Shown here: one piece after another, positions 24,690 to 32,184 of the stretch | Position numbering within the stretch: the stretch's first letter is position 1 | How the letters are laid out: each line of letters begins with the position of its first letter | Assembly: GCA_910586285.1 (NCBI GenBank) | Contig: CAJUGR010000003.1 | Coordinates: 2,828 to 39,093, forward strand | Origin: an uncultured Erysipelotrichaceae bacterium | GTDB taxonomy: Bacteria > Bacillota_I > Bacilli_A > Erysipelotrichales > Erysipelotrichaceae | Direction of reading: 5' to 3' | DNA: 36,266 nucleotides | Position numbers and translations under genes: made by a program | The notes under the pieces: model-generated | Databases searched by the model: none | What the model saw: only the letters and a program-made list of their open reading frames with translations | Told to the model about the DNA's origin: nothing

Positions 24690-25150
24690 GTCATACGATG
24701 AAACTGATAATGAAGTATGTTTTCTACGGCATATCCTTAGGCTGTACCTTCTTTGTGGTCACGTGCTTAGTCTTATTTCTGGGGAGGGAGAAGGAGTTAC
24801 TGGAGCCAATTTTCAGCGACTTTGGTCGCCAATCGATCGGTGCTATGATCATCGGTATTGCCTGCGGCACTACCTCTGTCATTTATCAATTTCAACGTCC
24901 TTCCGGATGGTTAAAAATCCTGATTCACTTTTGTGTCGGAATGGGGGTGTTCTATCCGATTGCCATTCATTTAGGCTGGATTCCTTTTCATCCCGAACAA
25001 ATTATGATTACCATTCTGAGATTTATATGTTCATGTGCTATTTTTATGATCATCTGGTTCTGCTTCTATCAATTTAACCGCAAAGAAGCGAAAATAATTA
25101 ATCAAAGATTAAAGGAACTGAATCAGGATCATCATGCTGATAAAGGATAA
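24686..25150 (+). CDS. DUF3021 family membrane protein
   Basis: A 154-residue protein with four predicted membrane helices (about 12-30, 47-66, 77-98 and 109-129) and a charged C-terminal tail (NRKEAKIINQRLKELNQD) on the inside. Size, topology and overlap with an upstream LytTR gene identify DUF3021. Likely a membrane inhibitor or sensor acting on the LytTR regulator; that role is known for LytTR regulatory pairs, inferred here. A strong terminator follows its stop codon. Confidence 0.85.
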   Translation: MSHTMKLIMKYVFYGISLGCTFFVVTCLVLFLGREKELLEPIFSDFGRQSIGAMIIGIACGTTSVIYQFQRPSGWLKILIHFCVGMGVFYPIAIHLGWIPFHPEQIMITILRFICSCAIFMIIWFCFYQFNRKEAKIINQRLKELNQDHHADKG

Positions 25151-25178
25151 AAACAAGGGACAAACCGCCCCTTGTTTT
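25150..25178 (+). terminator. Terminator of the LytTR-DUF3021 operon
   Basis: AAAACAAGGG (25150-25159) pairs with CCCTTGTTTT (25169-25178); the right arm supplies Ts. Directly after the DUF3021 stop. Confidence 0.75.
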
Positions 25179-25389
25179 CATTCGCGTTCTTTTGTTTTTC
25201 TGCTAAGATAAAACACATGATTCCAATCCGTTTCATTCATCATTACGTCTTGGCGAACATCTATATCACAACAGCACATACGACCAAAGCGGACATACTG
25301 ATCCATCCTATCGGATTAGCGCCTAATGAATCGCCTTTATCTAAAACATATTTCTTAATTCGCCTTTTCAAAACAACAGTTAAAACGAG

Positions 25390-25445
25390 AAAGACCGTAA
25401 TTCATGTTAGTGAAAATGATCACTCAAGATGTCTTTACGGTCTTT
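25390..25445 (-). terminator. Terminator of lipoprotein gene A
   Basis: AAAGACCGTAA (25390-25400) pairs with TTACGGTCTTT (25435-25445), enclosing a second small hairpin (AGTGA/TCACT). The lipoprotein stop codon lies within the stem. T-rich sequence follows on the minus strand only weakly (TTTCTCGTTTT). Confidence 0.55.
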
Positions 25446-25842
25446 TTGCTTGTGCATCCTGTACCGCCTTGAGGTAGGAATCAATACTGATTGTACATCC
25501 GGTGAGGATGTCTTCATTTTCTGCCTTGCCTTCTTCATTTAATCGTATTTGATCAATGCCGTTGGTTACAATATAGGTTTCCAGAAAAGCGATTTGTTCA
25601 TTCCAATTTTTACCGATAGCACTGGCCGGTTTCATATCATAGGCGTCTCCCAGAGTTTTCTTAGTGGTGTCTTCAGTGGTTTCATCCAATTCTACCGCTG
25701 TCATTTGATCGCCTTCCCACGTGATTTTTGCGCTCGCAACCGCTCCTTTGGCATTGGTATACGATCCTTCACTGGTTGTTTTATTATTGGCACTGCATGC
25801 ACACAAGCATAAAAGTCCGATCGCACACATCCGTTTTTTCAT
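25435..25842 (-). CDS. Lipoprotein A, FMN-binding-domain-like, tandem paralogue
   Basis: A 135-residue exported lipoprotein: signal peptide MKKRMCAIGLLCLCAC with lipobox cysteine near 16. The body has ITWEGDQMTAVELDE, TTKKTLGDAYDMKPASAIGK and, near the end, DILTGCTISI. This order and the final D-x-x-[ST]-G-x-T motif resemble FMN_bind domains, where the last Thr of SGAT is flavinylated by ApbE; here Cys replaces the Ala. It is about 60 percent identical by eye to lipoprotein B over the last 75 residues. I start at ATG 25842 behind GGAGG. FMN attachment is inference. Confidence 0.75.
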   Translation of the reverse strand: MKKRMCAIGLLCLCACSANNKTTSEGSYTNAKGAVASAKITWEGDQMTAVELDETTEDTTKKTLGDAYDMKPASAIGKNWNEQIAFLETYIVTNGIDQIRLNEEGKAENEDILTGCTISIDSYLKAVQDAQAKRP

Positions 25843-25904
25843 CGTCAAACCTCCGATCTATTGCGTATTATGGGACAAAAGGAATCTTTTATACTTGGCA
25901 AAAA

Positions 25905-25932
25905 AAATATCAGATCCTAAGACCTGATATTT
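25905..25932 (-). terminator. Terminator between lipoprotein genes B and A
   Basis: AAATATCAG (25905-25913) pairs with CTGATATTT (25924-25932); on the minus strand a run of eight Ts follows. It sits six bases after the stop codon of lipoprotein B, so gene A depends on read-through or its own promoter. Confidence 0.8.
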
Positions 25933-25937
25933 AATGA

Positions 25938-26411
25938 CTATTTTGCGTTGTCTTTGGCAGCTTTAATCGCTTCAACGTAAGGTTTGATGTTCATAGTACA
26001 TCCGGTCAAAACATCCTCATTGGTTGCTTTACCGTCTTCGCCCAATTCAATTCCGTCTACACCGTTTTGTTCAATGTAGTCTTCCAAGAATTCAGCTTGT
26101 TCCCACCATTCCTTACCGATTTCGCTGGCCGGTTTCATGTTGTAATCGTCTTTCAAGGTTTTCTTCGTGGTGTCATTACCTTCGCTGTCCTTGTAAGTTT
26201 CATCGAATTCAACACTGGTGAATTTGTCACCGTCCATTGTTACTTTAGCGGTTGTTGTCAACGTTTCACCGTTGCTTTCATTGGTTGCCGTTCCTTCACC
26301 GGTTACGGTAGAAGTCGGAGTATTAGTGTCTTTGTCATCGCCACCGTCACTGTTGTTTCCGCATCCGGCCAACAATGCAGCCACCGCAAATAAGCATGCT
26401 AGTTTTTTCAT
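25938..26411 (-). CDS. Lipoprotein B, FMN-binding-domain-like, tandem paralogue
   Basis: A 157-residue lipoprotein with classical lipobox LLAGC (Cys near 17) and a low-complexity Asp/Asn/Thr linker (GGDDKDTNTPTSTV). The domain reads AKVTMDGDKFTSVEFDE, DTTKKTLKDDYNMKPASEIG, QAEFLEDYI and DVLTGCTMNI. Similar Met-Lys-x-Ala-Ser and Asp-x-x-(Ser/Thr)-Gly-x-Thr patterns occur in FMN-binding lipoproteins of Firmicutes such as the PplA type used in extracellular electron transfer. No apbE or electron-transfer genes are in this window. Function of the pair is unknown; surface location is well supported. A GGAGG site precedes the start. Confidence 0.8.
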   Translation of the reverse strand: MKKLACLFAVAALLAGCGNNSDGGDDKDTNTPTSTVTGEGTATNESNGETLTTTAKVTMDGDKFTSVEFDETYKDSEGNDTTKKTLKDDYNMKPASEIGKEWWEQAEFLEDYIEQNGVDGIELGEDGKATNEDVLTGCTMNIKPYVEAIKAAKDNAK

Positions 26412-26433
26412 TGTTCCTTACCTCCTAGTTAAT

Positions 26434-26462
26434 AGTTTAACAAATCACAAACAAGATTTCAA
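26434..26462 (-). promoter_or_regulatory. Promoter of lipoprotein gene B
   Basis: On the minus strand TTGAAA (26462-26457) and TAAACT (26439-26434) are 17 bases apart. An imperfect catabolite-response-like palindrome, AGTTAGCGCTTACT, lies about 85 bases upstream at 26547-26560. Confidence 0.65.
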
Positions 26463-26570
26463 CACAAAACTTTTGAATTTCTTATACATTTTCCCTCATT
26501 TGTATAATCCTGTCATTCACTGGTATTATTTTGACTTTTTTATCTCAGTTAGCGCTTACTTGTCGAAATC

Positions 26571-27737
26571 TTACCAATGATTTAGAACTTTAAATAGGGT
26601 CGCGAGACCGTGATCCAATTGATCGATGCGAATGTTTAACGGCGGTAAAAAGCGCAGACGATCTTTGGCCGTGAGAATCAATAATCCCTGTTTCAGACAT
26701 GCCTCTACAACCTGCCGCGCATTGGCTGCCGTAAGCGAAGCGCCCACCATCAAGCCTAAACCGGTTACCGAATGAAGCGCCTTACACTCATTAAGCCGCT
26801 TTTTCAGATACGCTCCTTTGGCTCGGACAGACTGATATAAATTCTCGTTACATTGTGACAAGACATAAGCCGCTCCTGCACAAGCCAAGGGATTCCCACC
26901 AAACGTTGTTCCATGATCACCTGCTTGAAAGACATCAGAAACCTTATCGAAAAGCAGCACCGCTCCAATCGGTAAGCCGCCTCCTAAGGCTTTGGCACAA
27001 GTCACAATATCAGGATGAAGACCATAGCGTTCATAGGCGAACAAGCTGCCGCAACGCCCGATTCCGGTTTGAACCTCATCAATAATCAATAAAATATCCT
27101 TAGCATCACATAATTGTTGGATTTGTGATAGGAAGGTCGGCTCCAATGCTAACACCCCGCCTTCTCCCTGCACCACTTCTAATAGGATCGCACAGATATG
27201 ATCATTGACCTTAGCGGACAAATCTTCCGTATCATTGGTATTTACATACTGAAATCCGGGTGTAAAAGGCATATAGTGACGATGGAATACATCCTGAGCA
27301 CACGCTGCCAGCGTCGTGATGGTACGACCGTGGAAGGAATGCGTCAATGTGAGAATCTGATCACGACCTTCTCCATAACGATCATGACTGTATTTGCGGG
27401 CTGCCTTGATAGCGCCCTCATTGCTTTCTGCCCCACTGTTGGCAAAAAACACTTTTTTACAGCCGCTTTTTAAAACCAACTGCTCTGCTGCCTGAATAAC
27501 TGTTTCGCTGTAATACAGATTGGAAACATGGGTTATCTTATTCAGCTGATTCATTACGACCTGTTTCCAACCGGGATCACTATGACCGAAAAGATTCACG
27601 CCGATACCTGAGGTAAAATCAAGATATCCCTTTCCCTGCACATCGTAAACGATCGCACCTTTCCCATGATCGACGATAATCGGATAACGATGATACGTAT
27701 GGGCAATATATAGCCGATCCTTTTCCGTCAGTTCCAT
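26571..27737 (-). CDS. argD: Class III aminotransferase, acetylornithine aminotransferase-like
   Basis: PLP-dependent fold-type I enzyme of 388 residues. Seen: YLDFTSGIGVNLFGHSDP, the phosphate-binding FFANSGAESNEGAIKAARKY (near 97-116), the PLP Asp in LLIIDEVQTGIGRCG (near 217-231), the Schiff-base Lys in TCAKALGGGLPIGAV and DHGTTFGGNPLACA. These match ArgD, which makes N-acetylornithine in arginine synthesis. No other arginine gene is nearby, so a related activity (ornithine, lysine or GABA-type aminotransferase) is possible. I prefer ATG 27737, since ATG 27746 directly abuts GAGGAG. It is a single gene between the lipoproteins and glpK. Confidence 0.82.
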   Translation of the reverse strand: MELTEKDRLYIAHTYHRYPIIVDHGKGAIVYDVQGKGYLDFTSGIGVNLFGHSDPGWKQVVMNQLNKITHVSNLYYSETVIQAAEQLVLKSGCKKVFFANSGAESNEGAIKAARKYSHDRYGEGRDQILTLTHSFHGRTITTLAACAQDVFHRHYMPFTPGFQYVNTNDTEDLSAKVNDHICAILLEVVQGEGGVLALEPTFLSQIQQLCDAKDILLIIDEVQTGIGRCGSLFAYERYGLHPDIVTCAKALGGGLPIGAVLLFDKVSDVFQAGDHGTTFGGNPLACAGAAYVLSQCNENLYQSVRAKGAYLKKRLNECKALHSVTGLGLMVGASLTAANARQVVEACLKQGLLILTAKDRLRFLPPLNIRIDQLDHGLATLFKVLNHW

Positions 27738-27913
27738 TGACTCCATCTCCTCATTTCAGTCTATTCCTGATTGTGAGAAATTATTAAGAAAAAGCATATT
27801 TTGACTCTTTTAACACATGATACAATCCTATTGTAATTTCTATGATGCTAAACATAATCAACTTTCATCGTCTGCGCAAGCTCACTTTGCAAAGATGCAA
27901 GTCGACTGCCAAA

Positions 27914-27954
27914 ATTGTAAATCTTGTCAGTAAGTGCTTTTTACGATTTACAAT
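27914..27954 (-). terminator. Terminator of glpK
   Basis: ATTGTAAATC (27914-27923) pairs perfectly with GATTTACAAT (27945-27954); the glpK stop codon lies in the loop side. On the minus strand TTTTGG follows. Confidence 0.65.
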
Positions 27955-29431
27955 AGGTCAATACTCCTTGGATTGCTCGATGCCATCCTTCCAGGCGATG
28001 TTTCTGTTTGATTTGATCATGTGAAGGCATAAAGCATGTTCCATATCGTGCCTGTGCTTTGATTTCCGTTTTATCACGCCAATAGCCGACTGCCAATCCG
28101 GCCAAATAGGCGGCCCCCAAAGCGGTGGTTTCACTGATAAAGGATCGTTTGACCTCGCATTGAAGCAGGTCGGCTTGAAACTGAAGCAGAAATTGATTTT
28201 CCGCTGCACCTCCATCCACTTGCAGGGAATGTATCGCTAAATGACTGTCCTGCCGCATTGCTTCGATCACATCATACGTCTGAAAAGCCAAACTTTCCAA
28301 TGTGGCGCGGATGATATGTTCCTGCGTGGTGCCGCGGGTCAAGCCGAAAATTGCTCCTTGCGCCGAGGGATTCCAATATGGTGCGCCCAAGCCGGTAAAA
28401 GCAGGAACCACATAAACCCCTTCACTGCTTGAAAGCTGTTGTGCCCGTGCTTGGGTTTCACTGCTGTTTTCGATAATCTTCAAGCCATCCCTTAACCATT
28501 GTACCGCCGCTCCGGCTACAAAAACGCTGCCTTCTAAAACATAACACTTCTCGTTACCGATGCGCCATCCGGCACATGTTAGCAACCCATGTTTGGAATA
28601 AATCAACTGATCTTCGGTATTCATTAATAGGAAACAACCGGTACCGTATGTATTTTTAAGCGAGCCGGCTTCAAAGCACAATTGTCCAAACAATGCGGCC
28701 TGTTGATCACCGATCATGGAACTGATCACAATGGGATGATCCGATAAACCGCTGGCGATTCCGTAATTTTCACTGGAATCACAAATCTGCGGTAACATCA
28801 CTCGCGGAATGTTCCATAACCGCAACAGTTCATCGTCATAATCCATCGTCTGAATGTTCATTAACATTGTTCTTGAAGCATTGGATACATCACTGATATG
28901 ACGTTTCCCGTTGGTAAGTTTCCACATCAGCCACGAATCCACTGTTCCAAACAATAACTCCCCGGCTTCTGCTCTTGCCTGTGCCCCTTCCACATGATCC
29001 AAAATAAAACGAATCTTCGATGCACTGAAATACGGATCTAACAATAGCCCGGTTTTCTCCTTTACCCATGCTTCCCGTCCTTCGCCCTTCCATTGCTCAA
29101 TATAACAATTACTTTGACGTGACTGCCATACAATGGCCGGATAAATCGGTTGTCCGCTCTCCTTATCCCATATGATTGTTGTTTCCCGTTGGTTGGTAAT
29201 ACCGATCGCCGCAATCTGGGCTTCCTTGACGGCGCATTTGGCTATCACTTCATAAATCACCCCGACCGTACCGGCCCAAATTTCATTGGCATCCTGCTCT
29301 ACCCATCCCGGATGAGGATAGTCGGTTTTTAAATCTTTTTGTGCCATTCCCACAATATTGCTTTCATGATCGAATAAAATCGCACGGGTACTTGTCGTTC
29401 CTTGATCAATCACCAAAATGTAAGTTTTCAT
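27941..29431 (-). CDS. glpK: Glycerol kinase
   Basis: FGGY-family kinase phosphorylating glycerol to glycerol 3-phosphate. The N-terminal ATPase motif DQGTTSTRAILFDHE is at 8-22, glycerol-contacting NQRETTIIWD near 80-89, and the second-domain GTYGTGCFLLMNT near 263-275 and LQVDGGAAENQFLLQFQADLL near 400. 496 residues is standard. AGGAGG lies six bases before ATG 29431. The His that is phosphorylated by PTS HPr in Firmicutes enzymes (usually near 230) is not evident in the segment RLWNIPRVMLPQI-, so PTS control may be absent; check by alignment. It stands alone, without glpF or glpD. Confidence 0.95.
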   Translation of the reverse strand: MKTYILVIDQGTTSTRAILFDHESNIVGMAQKDLKTDYPHPGWVEQDANEIWAGTVGVIYEVIAKCAVKEAQIAAIGITNQRETTIIWDKESGQPIYPAIVWQSRQSNCYIEQWKGEGREAWVKEKTGLLLDPYFSASKIRFILDHVEGAQARAEAGELLFGTVDSWLMWKLTNGKRHISDVSNASRTMLMNIQTMDYDDELLRLWNIPRVMLPQICDSSENYGIASGLSDHPIVISSMIGDQQAALFGQLCFEAGSLKNTYGTGCFLLMNTEDQLIYSKHGLLTCAGWRIGNEKCYVLEGSVFVAGAAVQWLRDGLKIIENSSETQARAQQLSSSEGVYVVPAFTGLGAPYWNPSAQGAIFGLTRGTTQEHIIRATLESLAFQTYDVIEAMRQDSHLAIHSLQVDGGAAENQFLLQFQADLLQCEVKRSFISETTALGAAYLAGLAVGYWRDKTEIKAQARYGTCFMPSHDQIKQKHRLEGWHRAIQGVLTYCKS

Positions 29432-29538
29432 AGGCAGCCTCCTAAAACTATTTTCGTTAAGCTTAGTATATCATGATCACCGGATACTCTTCAATCAAGA
29501 AAATGTGTCTTCCTGTATCAATGTCTTTCGGATAATAC

Positions 29539-29568
29539 TTGATAAGAATGCTTTTTTCATTGTATAAT
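29539..29568 (+). promoter_or_regulatory. Promoter of lactate permease
   Basis: TTGATA (29539-29544) and TATAAT (29563-29568) are 18 bases apart. The transcript would have a leader of about 90 bases before the permease start. A minus-strand TATACT for divergent glpK lies at 29465-29470. Confidence 0.7.
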
Positions 29569-29663
29569 ACTTTTTCAAGAGATAGCGCAAAAAACCTTGA
29601 TGATCAAAGAGTGTTATTACGGATTATGCATCGGTATGAATACAACCGATAAGGAGGAAATGC

Positions 29664-31232
29664 ATGGGAAATTCAATGATTGTAATGTTTGTGTTGGCAC
29701 TGTTGCCGATCCTATGGTTGGTGATCGCCCTTTGCGGATTAAAATGGCAGGCTCATATCGCCGGAATTTCGGCGTTGATTGTGGCCTTTGTCGAAGCGAT
29801 GTTGATTTGGAATATGCCTTTTAATCTGACCATCAGTGCCGCTTTGGAAGGCTTTGCGATGGCGCTATGGCCAATTGTCTTGGTCATCATTGCGGCCGTC
29901 TTCACTTATAACCTCACCGTTTTTACCGGTGCGATGGATATCATCAAACGGATGATCACCTCCATCAGTAACGATAAGCGCATTCTGGTGCTGTTAATCG
30001 GTTGGTGCTTCGGTGGCTTTTTGGAAGGCATGGCCGGATTTGGTGTTGCCATTGCCATACCCGCTAGTATGTTGTTTGCTCTCGGCTTTTCCCCGTTGGA
30101 AGCCATTCTTGCCTGTTTGATTGCCAATGGCTGTCCGACAATGTTCGGCTCCATCGGCATTCCAACCGCCACCTTAGCTTCCATCACGGCCTTAGATAGT
30201 ACGACGCTGGCATTTGTCCAAACGATTCAAGCCGCACCGTTGTTATTTCTCTCACCGTTTTTCATGGTGATGCTGGTCAGTGGTGGCATCAAAGGCTTAA
30301 AAGGATTGATTCCCTTTACGTGTGTTGCTGCTCTGAGCTTCGTCATTCCGGAGATTTTGGCCGCACGCTTTGTCGGTGTGGAATTACCGGTGGTCATTGC
30401 GAGCGTTTGCTCATTGGGGGCGACTTTCGCTTACGCCGCCTATTACGGCCGACATCATGATGTTCCTGCACCATATCGCATGAACATCCCGCAAAGCGAA
30501 TCACAAAGGCCGATTACCGCCACAACGGCATTACAGGCATGGTCTCCCTTTATTCTGATCTTTGTTCTCTTATTGTTAACCAGCAAACTTGTGCCGGCGA
30601 TTAACGAACCACTCAGTGCCATCAAAACCGATGTGCTTATTTATCAGGGCGAAAGTGCCTCGCCTTACACGTTTACCTGGCTCAACACTCCCGGTATATT
30701 AATTTTACTATCCGGAATCATCGGCGGTCTGATTCAAAAATGTCCGATTAAGAATTTGTTAAAGGTCATGATCGATACGATCAAGCAGATGGCCAAAACC
30801 ATCACCACAATGCTGAGTGTTCTCGCCTGTGCAAAGATCATGGGTTATGCGGGTATGATTTCCGCCATCGCCCAATTCTTCGTGACCGTCTTAGGTGATT
30901 TCTATCCGTTAGCGGCACCGTTGATCGGTGCCCTGGGCACATTTGTTACCGGCAGCGGCACCAGTTCTGAAGTCTTATTCGGCAATGTCCAATTAGAAGC
31001 CGCGCAGGCCATACAGGCCAATGAATACTGGTTGGTAGCGGCCAATTCACTGGGTACTGGAGCCGGAAAAATGCTGGCACCTCAAAGTATTGCCATCGGT
31101 ACTGCCGCCTGCAACATCAGCGGTAAGGACGGCGAAATCCTTGCAAAAATTGCTAAATACGCATTTGGTTATGTTATCGTCATGGCGCTTACCGTATATT
31201 TCGGACAAACCCTTGCGGCTTGGCTTGTTTAA
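29664..31232 (+). CDS. lctP: L-lactate permease (LctP family)
   Basis: A 522-residue integral membrane symporter with about 13 helices, taking up or releasing lactate/glycolate with protons. Family landmarks: GWCFGGFLEGMAGFGVAIAI near residues 113-131, IANGCPTMFGSIGIPT, and near the end GTFVTGSGTSSEVLFGN and SLGTGAGKMLAPQSIAIG. ATG 29664 is preceded by AAGGAGG. No lactate dehydrogenase or electron-transfer flavoprotein genes accompany it. With glpK next door and hydrogenase nearby it fits a fermentative lifestyle. Confidence 0.95.
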   Translation: MGNSMIVMFVLALLPILWLVIALCGLKWQAHIAGISALIVAFVEAMLIWNMPFNLTISAALEGFAMALWPIVLVIIAAVFTYNLTVFTGAMDIIKRMITSISNDKRILVLLIGWCFGGFLEGMAGFGVAIAIPASMLFALGFSPLEAILACLIANGCPTMFGSIGIPTATLASITALDSTTLAFVQTIQAAPLLFLSPFFMVMLVSGGIKGLKGLIPFTCVAALSFVIPEILAARFVGVELPVVIASVCSLGATFAYAAYYGRHHDVPAPYRMNIPQSESQRPITATTALQAWSPFILIFVLLLLTSKLVPAINEPLSAIKTDVLIYQGESASPYTFTWLNTPGILILLSGIIGGLIQKCPIKNLLKVMIDTIKQMAKTITTMLSVLACAKIMGYAGMISAIAQFFVTVLGDFYPLAAPLIGALGTFVTGSGTSSEVLFGNVQLEAAQAIQANEYWLVAANSLGTGAGKMLAPQSIAIGTAACNISGKDGEILAKIAKYAFGYVIVMALTVYFGQTLAAWLV

Positions 31233-31319
31233 AAACCGCATTTTATCCATCAATAAAACCGACACCAATGCTTAATACGGTATCCAAAAACTGTGAGATG
31301 CTAATCTTTCGGCTTTGTT

Positions 31320-31351
31320 AAAGGAAACAGATAGCCTTATCTGTTTCCTTT
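31320..31351 (+). terminator. Terminator of lactate permease
   Basis: AAAGGAAACAGATA (31320-31333) pairs perfectly with its complement at 31338-31351 around GCCT, followed by Ts. It lies about 90 bases after the permease stop. Confidence 0.85.
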
Positions 31352-31553
31352 TTCATATATTCTGCATACTTTTTATCAAATTAAAGCATTTATTGTTCAT
31401 TATATTCTAAATCATTATTTACAATTTCCCATAATTATCATGTCTACTTAAACCAATATTGGTACATAACTTTTTGATCAATCGCTTGTTATTCTTTCCT
31501 GCCGCGATTATAAAAATCCATAGTTCATCCATAAAAATGGCATGTTTTTGGTA
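31352..31553. other. Intergenic region with a doubtful 37-codon minus-strand ORF
   Basis: AT-rich. A minus-strand frame at 31419-31532 reads MDELWIFIIAAGKNNKRLIK and goes on to HDNYGKL; it has no ribosome binding site and may be a gene remnant. A small hairpin GGTATTTTTTAATACC at 31548-31563 overlaps the end of the next gene and could be its weak terminator. Confidence 0.3.
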
Positions 31554-32051
31554 TTAAAAAATACCTTTAAACAATGCCATTCCTTCCATTTCAAACGGTT
31601 CATACATTCCTTGTATCTTCTGTAAAGCACGATCAAACCCCGCATCATCATAAGGAGTATCATACTGCTTACATAAGTGTTCTTGAATGATGGCGCTTTG
31701 TTCTTTACTGAAAGTCAACCTGCGTGCGGCACAGATCGTTTGATTCTTATTCACCAGATAGATTTCCACATCATATTGATCATTGGCTAACAGTTGCTTG
31801 GCTTCCGCACATTCATGAATATCGAAGCTGACATCACTGGTATCAATCGAGTCGACATTCTCTACCAAAAAGATGGCGCATACTCGTTCATATAAAAAAT
31901 AAATATGAAGCGGATTTTGATGCAGCGCTTGACATTCATGCTCACACCATAGTTCATCCTTAATGACGATGACAAATCGATTTTCTACATAATCAATCAC
32001 TATGCCGTCTGCTAAGGGAATAGCCAACGTATCACCGTGATTCCAGATCAT
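31554..32051 (-). CDS. Uncharacterised protein, 165 residues
   Basis: AAGGTG precedes ATG 32051 by six bases. The product is soluble, acidic and beta-strand-rich in its first 100 residues (DGIVIDYVENRFVIVIKD, HIYFLYERVCAIFLVENVDS), with a helical C-terminal half (SKEQSAIIQEHLCKQY). I do not recognise a family. It follows the hydrogenase gene on the same strand but a terminator separates them. Four scattered cysteines show no metal-site spacing. Confidence 0.7.
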   Translation of the reverse strand: MIWNHGDTLAIPLADGIVIDYVENRFVIVIKDELWCEHECQALHQNPLHIYFLYERVCAIFLVENVDSIDTSDVSFDIHECAEAKQLLANDQYDVEIYLVNKNQTICAARRLTFSKEQSAIIQEHLCKQYDTPYDDAGFDRALQKIQGMYEPFEMEGMALFKGIF

Positions 32052-32142
32052 GATATCACCTTCTTTCCGCTATCATTGTATCAAGAAACCCAAGCAGATA
32101 CAATGCTTTTAATATCAATATTCGTAATTACAAAAACAAAAA

Positions 32143-32178
32143 AACGGCCGGATTATCGATTATATCTTACCGACCGTT
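32143..32178 (-). terminator. Terminator of the [FeFe]-hydrogenase gene
   Basis: AACGGCCGG (32143-32151) pairs with CCGACCGTT (32170-32178, one G-U); on the minus strand seven Ts follow. It lies seven bases after the hydrogenase stop codon. Confidence 0.85.
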
Positions 32179-32184
32179 ATATTT

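Noticed and set aside
25261..25371. 36-codon minus-strand frame with a hydrophobic end (GWISMSALVVCAVVI)
   Set aside because: It looks protein-like but has only a TTG start, no ribosome binding site, and follows a terminator. Possible remnant, not supported as a gene.
26547..26560. Palindrome AGTTAGCGCTTACT resembling a catabolite-response element
   Set aside because: Both outer bases differ from the cre consensus and it lies about 85 bases upstream of the nearest promoter; too weak to call.
29597..29824. 75-codon plus-strand frame starting before lactate permease
   Set aside because: It runs out of frame into the permease gene, has a Cys-rich nonsense composition and no ribosome binding site.
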